From contig PJRA01000493.1 of NCBI GenBank assembly GCA_016987375.1, forward strand, positions 106,052-170,051: a DNA stretch of 64,000 nucleotides, written 5' to 3'. Below the pieces are notes generated by a model. It saw only the letters and a list, made by a program, of their open reading frames with translations. It was not told the origin of the DNA and ran no database searches. The position numbers and the translations under genes are program-made. This DNA comes from Brachionus koreanus. Its lineage: Eukaryota; Rotifera; Eurotatoria; Ploima; Brachionidae. Positions 1 through 9,249 of this stretch are shown one piece after another. Positions within the stretch are counted from its first letter, which is position 1, and each line of letters begins with the position of its first letter.

Positions 1-156
1 TTTATGAAGATCAGGAATAGTAACGGACCAACTACTGAACCTTGTGGAACCCCATTTAGCACATCAACCCAATCAAATTCATACTGACTGTTTCCTATCA
101 TTTAGAAAATTTTCGAGCCATGCCAAAAGCTTACCAGTAAATCCATAGCTAATTTG
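1..156 (-). mobile_element. LINE reverse transcriptase fragment, cut by the window start
   Basis: The minus strand reads without a stop as a piece of non-LTR retrotransposon reverse transcriptase. It contains GFTGKLLAWLENFL followed by GVPQGSVVGPLLFLIFI, the conserved RT block that precedes the catalytic FADD box. The catalytic box itself would lie outside the window. The same protein stretch recurs, damaged, at about 41670-41800, so both belong to one LINE family (jockey/CR1-like by motif). Seen: the motif and the second copy. Inferred: the clade name. Confidence 0.8.
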
Positions 157-531
157 TATTGATTGTTTTTCAAATTAATCTATTTTTTTAATATAAAATT
201 TTCAATTAAAAATAATTCCGTTGAAAAACTTTTCGAATAGAAGTGTCAGTCAGTCTCCTCTTGATTGATGAAAAAGCATTGTAAAAATTTTTTTTTTAAG
301 ACGAGATTCGATTTCATTAAAATGATACATGTTTTTTCTCATTTTAACTTTAATAACCGCAATATTTTTTTTTGAAATTTTTAATACAACATCTTGTAAA
401 TTAGAAAATTTCTTCATTTTTTGTTGCCAATATATGAAATTGGTTTTTAAAATTTAAATTAAAAAAATATTTATTCAAAAATAATTATTTTTAAAAGATT
501 AATAAGAAGATTTAAAGATAAAATCTGGTTA
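157..531. other. Intergenic, AT-rich
   Basis: No coding signal is seen. The minus-strand polyadenylation signal of the FKBP gene (AATAAA read on the minus strand) lies at 470-475, about 57 bases past its stop codon. Confidence 0.5.
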
Positions 532-864
532 TTAATTCACTTTCAACAATTCAACATCAAAAATCAATGTTGAATATGGAGGTATTCCACCTGGAGAGCC
601 TTCTGCTCCATAGGCAACATCATGGGTACATATTAAATAAGATCTTTCACCAACACTCATTTGAGCTACTCCTTCATCCCAGCCTCGAATAACTTGTCCT
701 TGGCCAATATTGAATTCAAAAGGTTCTTTTCTATCGCGACTTGAATCGAATTTGGCACCTCTTACAACACCCAAATAACCTGTATAGTGAACAGTTACCT
801 TTTGTCCTGGTTTAGGAAATGTTTTTCCATCACCTTTTTTTTTTAATAATTTTGTAACACCCAT
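532..864 (-). CDS. FKBP1A: FKBP12-type peptidyl-prolyl cis-trans isomerase
   Basis: A single-exon gene for a 110-residue protein, almost exactly the length of vertebrate FKBP12 (108). These enzymes isomerise prolyl peptide bonds in the cytosol, bind FK506 and rapamycin, and modulate ryanodine receptors and TGF-beta receptors. The whole protein is one FKBP domain: VHYTGYL (25-31), KFDSSRDR (38-45), [17 protein letters not shown] (58-74) and the C-terminal [12 protein letters not shown]. The drug- and proline-pocket aromatics are kept: Tyr27, Phe39, Asp40, Phe49, Trp62, Tyr85 and Phe102. The loop after Tyr30 is two residues longer than in human FKBP12. There is no signal peptide or membrane segment, so a cytosolic form is expected. 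The start is the only in-frame ATG that begins the conserved MGV N-terminus. The orthology call is firm; the paralogue (FKBP1A or 1B) is not. Confidence 0.96.
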   Translation of the reverse strand: MGVTKLLKKKGDGKTFPKPGQKVTVHYTGYLGVVRGAKFDSSRDRKEPFEFNIGQGQVIRGWDEGVAQMSVGERSYLICTHDVAYGAEGSPGGIPPYSTLIFDVELLKVN

Positions 865-2712
865 TTTTAAAATTTATAATTTGGTAAACGAACGAAATAT
901 TCTGCTTTAAATGAGAATTTGAGCAAGAAATAAAATATTTGATTGATTAGAATTTTATTTATGTTGTCAATACAATTTGGTAAATCATGATTAAACTATT
1001 TCATTGAATGTGTATTTTTTGAACAAAAGATCCGAAAAGAATCAATCAAAACATTAAATAAAAGAACAAAGGCTAATTGTGATGAAAATAATTGAAGAAA
1101 TACAACAATTGAAAGAATGCTTTTCATGGTAGATCACATCAACGAGTATTCGAGTATTCTTTAGTTAACAAATTAAAAAGAAAAAAAAGGTGATGTGAAT
1201 ATCTACAATTTTCAATAATGATTTCAAATGTATGTGAAAAAAATGAACAAAAACAGAACGTGTTGTAACAAAGCCTATCCGGGTGACCTATTTTTTATAA
1301 AAATTTAAATTTAAGCAAAAAATGATGAGAAAATTCGAAACTCGATCATCCAAATTGCCCAAGATTTTAATTCAACTATATTGATCGAGCCAAATTTTCA
1401 CCCTTTTGCCTCAAAAAAATAAACCAACACCATGTGTCAAGCAACATAATGTGTCAATAGCCTATACTATTGACACATTATGTTGCAATAGTGTAGTCTA
1501 TTGGACCCATAGTTCTTGACAATTGTGCCAATTATTATTAAAATATTCAATAAAATCTTTAAATTTTTTGCACACTCTTTTAATTCGATATAATTTGTTT
1601 CATATACCAGATGACTGGACGCGTAAGTCATACCTTGAATATGTTCCATAATCTCATTTTTAAAATTTTGTGAAACAACCAGTCTACCGACAACACATTT
1701 TAGATACTTTATCACATGAAAAACACATTACAAAGTAACTGAATTAGGAAAAATTTCACGAATAAGATGTAATTGTGTAGAATCTTGTCAACCATTAACA
1801 ACTTTACAAAAATCAACGTTATTTGTTTCAACAAACGACTTGTAAAGAAAACGTAAATTTTCTATGGTTTCATTTTTTATTAAGCAATAGGACATTTTTT
1901 GTTTTTCGAACATTTAGTTTTATAAAAAATTCTTTTTATTCATTAATTTAATATTCTAAAAATGATTAAGTCTTTTCCAACAATAATTATTTATAATTTT
2001 TATTTGGTTTTTTAAGGTCGGTAACGATTACTTTCAAAAATAAATCGATCTTTAAATCTTACCGATCTTTAAATTGTGTTTGATTTTAAATTTTAATACA
2101 ATTTAGGAAAAATTTTATCAATAAAATAAGCAATGAAAAATTAGAACAATTTTTCGGAATCGATTAAAAAAACTTATAAAAAAAATTATATTTTTCATTT
2201 TACAATTAAATTATTATTTTAAAATTTAAAATATTTTTTAGTTAATTAAAAATTTTAATTTATATTTTGCGTTATAAAAGTGAGCTTTTTTGGACCAAAA
2301 AAAAAAACAAGTGAAAAACCCTAAATAAACAAAAAAAATTTTCATTTAGAGTGTTTTTACCCCGTTTTTGACGCTTCAAAAACAAAACTAAGCATGTTTA
2401 TTTTTCAGCAATGATTTTAAATATTCAAATTATTTGTTTTAATATTTAATATTGATTTTAAAATATAAATTAAAATATCTTTTAATAATAAATTCTTAAA
2501 AAAATCGAAAAAAATTTAAAAAAAAAAGAACCTAAAACGCTCAAAAATAAAGAAAAACAGTTACTGAACTAAAAATTGTGCTAATTTTTTTAGATAAACT
2601 GAAGTTCACTTGCAATTCATAATTTTTTTTTTATTTTTTTATTAAATTAGTGAAAGTAGAAAAAAAAATTGACAAATAATTTTAAAAGTGTGTTTGGTCA
2701 TAAAAATTTTTT
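865..2712. other. Intergenic region with one perfect hairpin
   Basis: About 1.8 kb between the FKBP and RING-PDZ genes. Apart from the hairpin at 1441-1486 I see only AT-rich sequence with short homopolymer runs. An 82-codon open frame on the minus strand (1467-1715) overlaps one hairpin arm and resembles nothing I recognise, so I do not call it a gene. Confidence 0.5.
1441..1486. repeat. Perfect inverted repeat: 20-bp arms, 6-base loop
   Basis: The left arm 1441-1460 and the right arm 1467-1486 are exact reverse complements across 20 bases, with the loop CCTATA at 1461-1466. Complementarity stops just outside the arms. It could be a miniature foldback element, a precursor-like hairpin or a cruciform-forming site. 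The sequence alone does not say which. Confidence 0.9.
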
Positions 2713-4743
2713 TTAAAAATTTTTGGTCTTCTTATTTTTGAAAAATTTTATAAAATTTCGCTTTGTCTCTCGATTTCGATTATTTGCTTCAAATTTTTTA
2801 TCAGTGCTCTCATCAATATCATCATCACTAATTGAATTTTTATCTAAAATTTTATTCAAAAATTCAGCACATCTAATATTCAAAAAAAAATATTTTAAGA
2901 ATTAAGAATCTTTTTAAAAATAAAAAAATAAAAAAGGATTTCTAATGGAATTAATTGTTGTTGTTGGTTTACCTGAGAAATCATCAGCATCGAGATTATC
3001 AGCTGAGCTAGCACGAGCTATTTTTTTCAATGAATTGTTAAAATATTCCTGTTGCATGACCTCCACTTGAAACCTATCATTTTTTTCGCTCTCTTTTTTA
3101 AGTATTTCAATCGCTTTAGAAAAGCTTTTGTGAACTAAATTAATACCATTAACTTTGAGAATGCAGTCACCCACTCGCATGCTCGAATTAGCTGCAGCAG
3201 AATTTTTTTCAATATGAGATATAAAATGAGCTCCATTCTTTCCTTTATTAATTGAAAATCCGAAGCTTTTTGAGCCCGGACTACGTGATAGTATAATCAT
3301 TCGACTCTCAGAATATTTGTCTAAATTAAAAAAAAAAAGAATTTTTTTTCAAAAAATTTTATTAACATTTTAAAAAATACCATCTGAATCAATAGACGAA
3401 GCCCTTAATTTTTTATTATCAAGAGTAGAACTCTTAATATTTACTTTCCTAGCCTCTGATTCATCGATAACTGTTAAATCCACATGTTTGGAATGTTTAA
3501 GCATTTTTTTGATTACTTGTTCTCTATCCATGCCTACAATAGACTCATCATTTACTTCAATGATCAAGTCGTTTTCTCGCAGGCCAGCACGGCTTGCAGG
3601 TGAATCAGCTTGAATAGATATAATATAGTGTTTTGGCTCATTTTTTAAAGTCTTTAGCTCAAATCCATAAAAATCATTTTTATGGGTTCGTATCAACCGG
3701 CATTTTCGTTTTATACTTATAGCTTCCACTTCATTATCTTTAAAAACAAATGTTAAATTTTTCTCTTAGAAAAATTTTTACTTGCCATCTTTTGCTTTAT
3801 TTGACTCTGTTGGAAATGGATATTTTGGTGGCACTATTATTGGATTTATTATCTGAAGTGCAGATAATGTACTTGAAATTTCTTTAGTATTTGGTTTCTC
3901 AGTTTTTTCACTAGTTGCAATTGGAGCTTCGGTCAATCTGTCGAATTCACTAAGTGTATTCTGAATTTCAGCATATGTATCATCATCATCATTATCATCC
4001 GATTTGTCTTCATTCAAATTAAAAGCTAAATTTTCAATTATTAACTTTCCAAACAATCTATCCGAATTCAATTCATCCAAATCAACATTTGAATTCTTGT
4101 ACGAGACCAAATCTTTAGTAAGCTTGTTCAAAGATGTTAAGCGTCCATTTAAATCATCATGCTTAATGTCAACATGTGATCTGTATTGTTCAAGCTTTTC
4201 TTTGCTTGTTTTTACTTCTTCCAAAGAAATATCATGCTTTATTTCAGTCAAATTAGTTTTAATTTGGGAGTCTTTATTGCGTAGTTCGTCAGTGGCTAAT
4301 TTCCATTTGTTTTCAAATTCGTCAAGGCGATCTATAAGTCCTTTTTGAAGTTCCCTAACGCGCTTTATCAAGTCATCGGCTCTAATATTTATGCTTTCTC
4401 GAATCCAGTCCAGATTATTTCGATAATCTCGGCTAGTTTGGGAGTCCATGGATTCAATTTGTTCAATTAAACCAAAACTGTTTTCTATTAATTCTTTAAG
4501 CTTTTCGTATTCTTCTGGTATGCGTGCTCTTGGGATTAGATTAATGATTGCCCAATTTTTGGCTTTTTTATCGAATTTTTGATTACAAGCTGGGCATATT
4601 TGATTTTTTAAATTTTCAACACAATAGTCACAAAATGTGTGTCCACAGGGAAAAAGGGCTATTGGTAAGTGATCTTTTTCGTTATAATTTTCGAAACAAA
4701 TTTCGCAAACTAATAATTTTAGAATTTCGTCAGCTAAAAACAT
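2713..4743 (-). CDS. RING finger / coiled-coil / two-PDZ protein (LNX-like layout)
   Basis: Proposed four-exon gene: 4743-3782, 3715-3381, 3320-2973, 2843-2713, giving about 591 residues. Exon 1 encodes a C3HC4 RING (Cys13, Cys16, Cys33, His35, Cys38, Cys41, Cys50, Cys53), the mark of a ubiquitin E3 ligase, then charged helical sequence (about 75-230) that looks coiled-coil, and an acidic stretch. Exons 2 and 3 encode two PDZ domains with carboxylate-binding loops FYGFEL and SFGFSI. Exon 4 is a charged, basic tail. Joins at 3321-3380 and 2844-2972 keep frame exactly. The RING-to-PDZ join is the weak point: the RING frame stops inside a good donor (AA|GTAAAA at 3781), and the PDZ frame has no ATG of its own, so the two belong together. 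The only phase-correct acceptor (ending at 3716) lacks a pyrimidine tract. RING plus PDZ recalls LNX and PDZRN ligases. The PDZ pair alone resembles NHERF. If my join is wrong, these are two genes. Confidence 0.72.
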
Positions 4744-6749
4744 ATTTTTAAGTTTTTTTTTGTTAAGCTAATAAAATGATGGATTTTAAAGTTAATTTTA
4801 GATGTAATGAAAAAGCTTTGTGGGCTGAAGAAGTAATCAATTTTTATCTTGGTAATTAAGATAAATTCTATTGCTTTTGATGATAATTTTTAATGGATAG
4901 AAAAAGCTTTGTATTTCCGAAGATGTACCCTAAGAATTAATAAGTAATTTTATGATTATTTTTATCATGGCTACTTTTGTTTCGATGTAAGTTTTATCTT
5001 TTTTATATTTTTTTTTTCATTAAGAAATAATCTAAATATTCAATTTTAAATGTTTAGTAATTTTTCTATCTTTTTGGCTAAAATTTTTCAACTTTTTTAT
5101 TAATATTACTAAATGATAGATGACTGTTTAGTGTTTTATTTTTGTAAAAACTTTCCTCTCCATGAAAAAATTTTAACCTTATTTAGCCTTATTTATCAAT
5201 CTTGAAATTTTACTTGAGGCTAACATAATCGATCAAATCTAAGTCATGAACTAAAAATGGCATCAAATATTGCAATTTTATTCAATAATAAAATATTAAA
5301 TATTTACAATCTAAAGTTAACTTTTCACATAATTTAGCACTAATTATTGCATATTCTCTCAAATCAAGCAAACCATTCTCTTCTCTTCTTCTTCTCTATA
5401 ACAAAACTACTAGCCTAATAAAATAATAAATAAAGCTTAAAATTTATTAGTTTAGTTTATAGAAAAAATATAAATGGCACAATTGATGACATACACTGTT
5501 GTTTACATTACTATGTCTGTGAATTACTTTATATATAAATATTTCTTTTAAATTAAATTAAATTAAAATTAAAATAAATTAAAATTAATGATTGAATGAA
5601 TAAGAAAAAAAAACGACAGGAATGGTTTGCCTGAGTTGATAGTTTAGCTGCTTGTACTGACGCTTTAATTCTAAGCAGACGCTTCTCACAATGCTTTTTG
5701 TTTCTAGCTCTTCTTTGTCTTCTTTCGTCAATTTGTCTTACTATCTCTATAATTACTTAAATGATCTCCAAAAATTGTTGATCACTTAATTTAATTATTT
5801 TTGATACCTTAAAATAATTAAATGATCTCTAAAAAATAATTTAAATGATCTAATTAAAATCCTCCTGATAAAAATGAGATCAGAAATTAATGATTTGATC
5901 TCCAAATTTTATTATATTAAGATAAAAAATAAAAGTAGGGTCACAATGATTTCATATCAATATTTAAATAATTAATTGCCTTTAAGCTGTTTAACAAAAT
6001 GATTCAAAACTTAAGCTAACAAAACTAGAATTGATGTATGAAGCTTTATGCTGGAAAGTGTAAATTATTACAGAATTCGATTTTGAAATCAATTCGATAA
6101 GCCAGTCCATGGAAGGTATTTGTATGCAAAATGGGACATTAAAAAGGAAATAATTTAACACTCAAAGGAAAGAGGTTCCTATTTGAAACTTTTTGAAATC
6201 ATGGCATATACTTTTTAGGGTCTTTATATAGGATTGACTCGAAAATTATTTTAAGTTATAAATAAAGTAATTTGAAACAAAAATGAGAATATTTTTTTCT
6301 AATAAGTAAAAAATACCAACAAGTTCAATTGCACATACAACCCTTATGAATAATTGTGTAATAATGTCTAATAAAATTCATTGTTATATTGTTATATTCA
6401 TTGTTTTAGAGTTTTCAGAATAGAGAAAAAAGATTTAAAAACTTATGAGAAAAAAAATAAAAAAAAAAGAATAAATGGACAAGATCAAATTAAATTCTAA
6501 GTGAACTAAAAGTAAAATATCTACACTAATATACATAATCATAAATATGCTTAAGAAAAAAAATTAATTAAAAAATCTAGATTAAATTTTTGTCTTTTTC
6601 AATTGAATATTGTTAGCATTTTAGCATTTCTAATAAAACGCTATTTTAAGATAATTAGGTTTTGTTATTTTTGGAAATAAATAAAAAAATAGAACAAAAA
6701 TGAATGCTATAAAACCTAGTAAATTTTTTTCTGAAGGCTTCTAATTAGT

Positions 6750-7035
6750 TCTGTAAGCGCAACAAACTTCAACATTCTAAGTTGCACCAAAATTCAAAGT
6801 CTGCTAATGATGTGCAAAGTCTCTGCAAAATGCACTATAGCCAAACTTTTCCAAATTTTAATTAGTGAGTTTTTTCAGATTTTTTTATAATAGTGCAACT
6901 CTGAATGTTGCACATGTTGCACTATTATTTAATGTTGCATTTACAGAAATTACTTTTGAATTTTAAAACAAAAGTTACAATAATTTTTAACATTTTGTTC
7001 TGTTCTATTGTACTGAATTTCACAAAACCGATTAT
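6750..7035 (+). repeat. Dispersed non-coding repeat, copy 1
   Basis: Shares an ordered series of words with copies at 7290-7670 and, inverted, at 48990-49275: AATGATGTGCAAA, CAAAATGCACTA, GTTGCA...ATGTTGCA, CATTTACA and TTTCACAAAACC. No open frame or terminal repeats are visible. Family unknown; ends are approximate. Confidence 0.65.
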
Positions 7036-7289
7036 TATTATTTTTGGGTAATTGACCCATCAAAAAACTTAAAATAATTAATATAAAACTAATGATAGAG
7101 AGTTATATTACATATGTTAACTGTATTATTCTAAGTTAAAAAATAACACAAAAAAAATACCAAAAAAATGTTTAATTCAATTCTAAAAAGTATTTATTTG
7201 AATTTGTCGAGTCTGACTATTAGCGATTGTGTGAAATTTGGTACAAGTTAAGCAAAAAGAATATAAATTAATACTAAAAATGGTTATAA

Positions 7290-7670
7290 CTTTTTTTCCT
7301 AAAATTTTCCTAAAAGTTGCATCAATTTTTAAAAGACTTCTAATGATGTGCAAATTTCTGCAAAATGCACTACATTATTTTTTCTTAATTAATTTATGCT
7401 AAAATTGTAGAGTTTTACCAGAATGTTTTAAAAAATGTAACTTTGAGAGTTGCACCATGTTGTATTTACAAACTTTTTTTTGATCTCTAGAAAAAAATTT
7501 ATTATTCAGAATTTTCTATTCTTTTTTACTAAATTTCACAAAACCTAAATAGCTCATAATTTAGCACTTATTATTGACGATTTAGTAAAGGGACTGTATA
7601 CGGTTTTTTGATCTCAGCTTAAGACTAGGCTGATATACTTTTTGACCCAAAATTCATTTTACCTCAGAAA
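7290..7670 (+). repeat. Dispersed non-coding repeat, copy 2
   Basis: Same ordered words as copy 1, from AAAGTTGCATCAATTTTTAA through AATTTCACAAAACC. It continues into a block ending ATACTTTTTGACCCAAAATT that recurs at 58540-58665. The longest copy in the window, so the best seed for a family consensus. Confidence 0.65.
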
Positions 7671-8558
7671 TGCCAAAAAAAAACTTGCTTTTATGTGACT
7701 ATGAAGTCATTTTTGAAAAATTTCATATGATTTTAAGTGACTTGTCTAGTCATTTTTTAAATTTAAATTTTCTGAAAAAGTTTGTGATTTAATAACATAC
7801 TTGGAAAAACTATTTTACACATTGTCATAAAAAGATAATATTTCAATTTCAAAAATTAGTTTTCATATTGGAATGTAATGTCACTTATTCGTGTAATTAC
7901 GTTAATATAGTTACTAGATGAAGAACAAATGCGAAATGTCTCATTAGTATCAAAGCAAATCTTGATAGATTTCTGTCTTGAAAATCTATTAAAGACATTA
8001 GAGCTTCATTTGTTTAAGTGCAGTCAATTATGCTTTTTTTACTTCTACTGCTAAAATATTACTTTTTAATAAAATAGACAAAAGCAATCTTTCCAAAAGC
8101 CAAAAGAAATTCTTAAAATGCTTATTTAGATAAAATTTTTTTTATTACTTTAAATAAATTCATTTTAAAAGCATCAAAAATTTAAAAATAGACATTATAA
8201 AAAAAAATTTTTCTTTAAATTGAATCATTTATTTGTAGATTGAAGGATTACGTAAAGCTATTTTTCTTCATTTTTAAACAATGTGTTGATTAAATTTTCA
8301 AAATTTCTATATTCATTTGATAGTCTTTTTGAATTTAATTAAAATTAGTAATTTAAAATTGATAAATCAAGTTAGATTTAATGCTAATAATTTTAAATTA
8401 AAAAACTGAAATTAAATTTTTAATTTATTCATTCTATTTGTGATATTTGATTTTATTTAAAATTTTGAAAGACCAAATTTTTCAAAAAAATCCGAAATCG
8501 TAATTATTTATAGATTAAAAATCTTTGGACATTACATTTATAAAATTCATTGAATTGA

Positions 8559-8786
8559 TTATGTAGTAAGATTTGCCGCTGTTGTAAAATAAATTCCGAT
8601 AGCGCCTCCTGAAATATTTTTAGAATAAAAAAAGGATCTTTTTATCAATTTTAATTTACCTATGCCTCCAGCAATAACCAATACTGCGAAAATAATGGCG
8701 GTCACCACAATACAAATAATAAATCGTGTATGACTCTTGTCTTTATATTTTATAAAATTGGTATTAGTAAAGTCGATTGGTTTCAT
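8559..8786 (-). CDS. Small single-pass membrane protein, two exons
   Basis: Proposed exons 8786-8660 and 8608-8559 give a 58-residue protein. A polar N-terminus rich in Asn and Lys is followed by one strong membrane segment (about residues 22-42, FIICIVVTAIIFAVLVIAGG), a Gly-rich turn and a short tail ending NLTT. The 51-nt intron has a good donor (G|GTAAAT) and a good acceptor (TTTCAG). It is a multiple of three and has no stop, so an unspliced transcript would read through in frame as 75 residues with a basic insert after the membrane segment. I do not recognise a family. It lies 200 bases downstream of the secreted acidic protein gene on the same strand. Confidence 0.5.
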   Translation of the reverse strand: MKPIDFTNTNFIKYKDKSHTRFIICIVVTAIIFAVLVIAGGIGKLKLIKRSFFYSKNISGGAIGIYFTTAANLTT

Positions 8787-8988
8787 TTTTATTTTTTTTT
8801 TTACATTTAATTCTTTATTATTATATTAAAAAATAAAACAATTTAAAATTTAAATTTCTTAGCAGAATAAAGAATCAATGAGACCAGATTTGATGAATTA
8901 ATTAAAGGTATTATAAAAACAATTTTATTATTTATTTATGCTTTTGAAATTCAAAGTATATTGTTTCAAATCAACTAAAGTTAGCTTA

Positions 8989-9249
8989 TTAGAAATTTTC
9001 AGATTGAACAACATCATCTAGATTTTCATTGTATTCGTCAATCAAAGATTCGTCATATTCTTCTAGTAAACTTTCTAAACTTTCATCATTTTCTTCATTT
9101 TCAACATCATTTATTTGATAGTTTTGCTCTTCGTTATATTTATCTGTGTCGCCGTTAAGGTTGGTGTCCTGTTCTTGTACATCATTTGCTTGGATATAGC
9201 ATGAAGCTATTACGAACAACAAAATTACAATATTCTTAGTTTTTATCAT
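8989..9249 (-). CDS. Small secreted acidic protein
   Basis: A single-exon, 86-residue open frame. Residues 1-21 are a clean signal peptide (MIKTK, hydrophobic core NIVILLFVIASCYI, then QAN). The mature part is extremely rich in Asp, Glu and Asn, with spaced Tyr residues (EEYDESLIDEYNENLDD) and almost no hydrophobic positions, so it is probably disordered and might bind calcium or cations. No cysteines remain after signal cleavage. No family is recognised and a role cannot be given. The gene is real on signal-peptide and composition grounds, not homology. Confidence 0.5.
   Translation of the reverse strand: MIKTKNIVILLFVIASCYIQANDVQEQDTNLNGDTDKYNEEQNYQINDVENEENDESLESLLEEYDESLIDEYNENLDDVVQSENF

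Larger units (their letters stand above)
4744..8558. other. Long gene-poor region
   Basis: About 3.8 kb with no exon I can support. It holds low-complexity AAATT runs near 5540-5590 and two same-orientation copies of a dispersed non-coding repeat (about 6750-7035 and 7290-7670). Exons of fewer than about 60 codons could be missed here. Confidence 0.5.

Noticed and set aside
2723..2905. Plus-strand frame of 60 codons
   Set aside because: It is the complement of the last coding exon of the RING-PDZ gene.
3370..3729. PDZ exon as a separate gene starting at 3729
   Set aside because: The first codon there is GTG, not ATG, and the frame runs upstream to a stop without any ATG; it is an internal exon.
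5540..5590. AAATT-type direct repeats as a CRISPR or satellite array
   Set aside because: Simple low-complexity sequence in an animal genome, without spacers or a fixed repeat unit.
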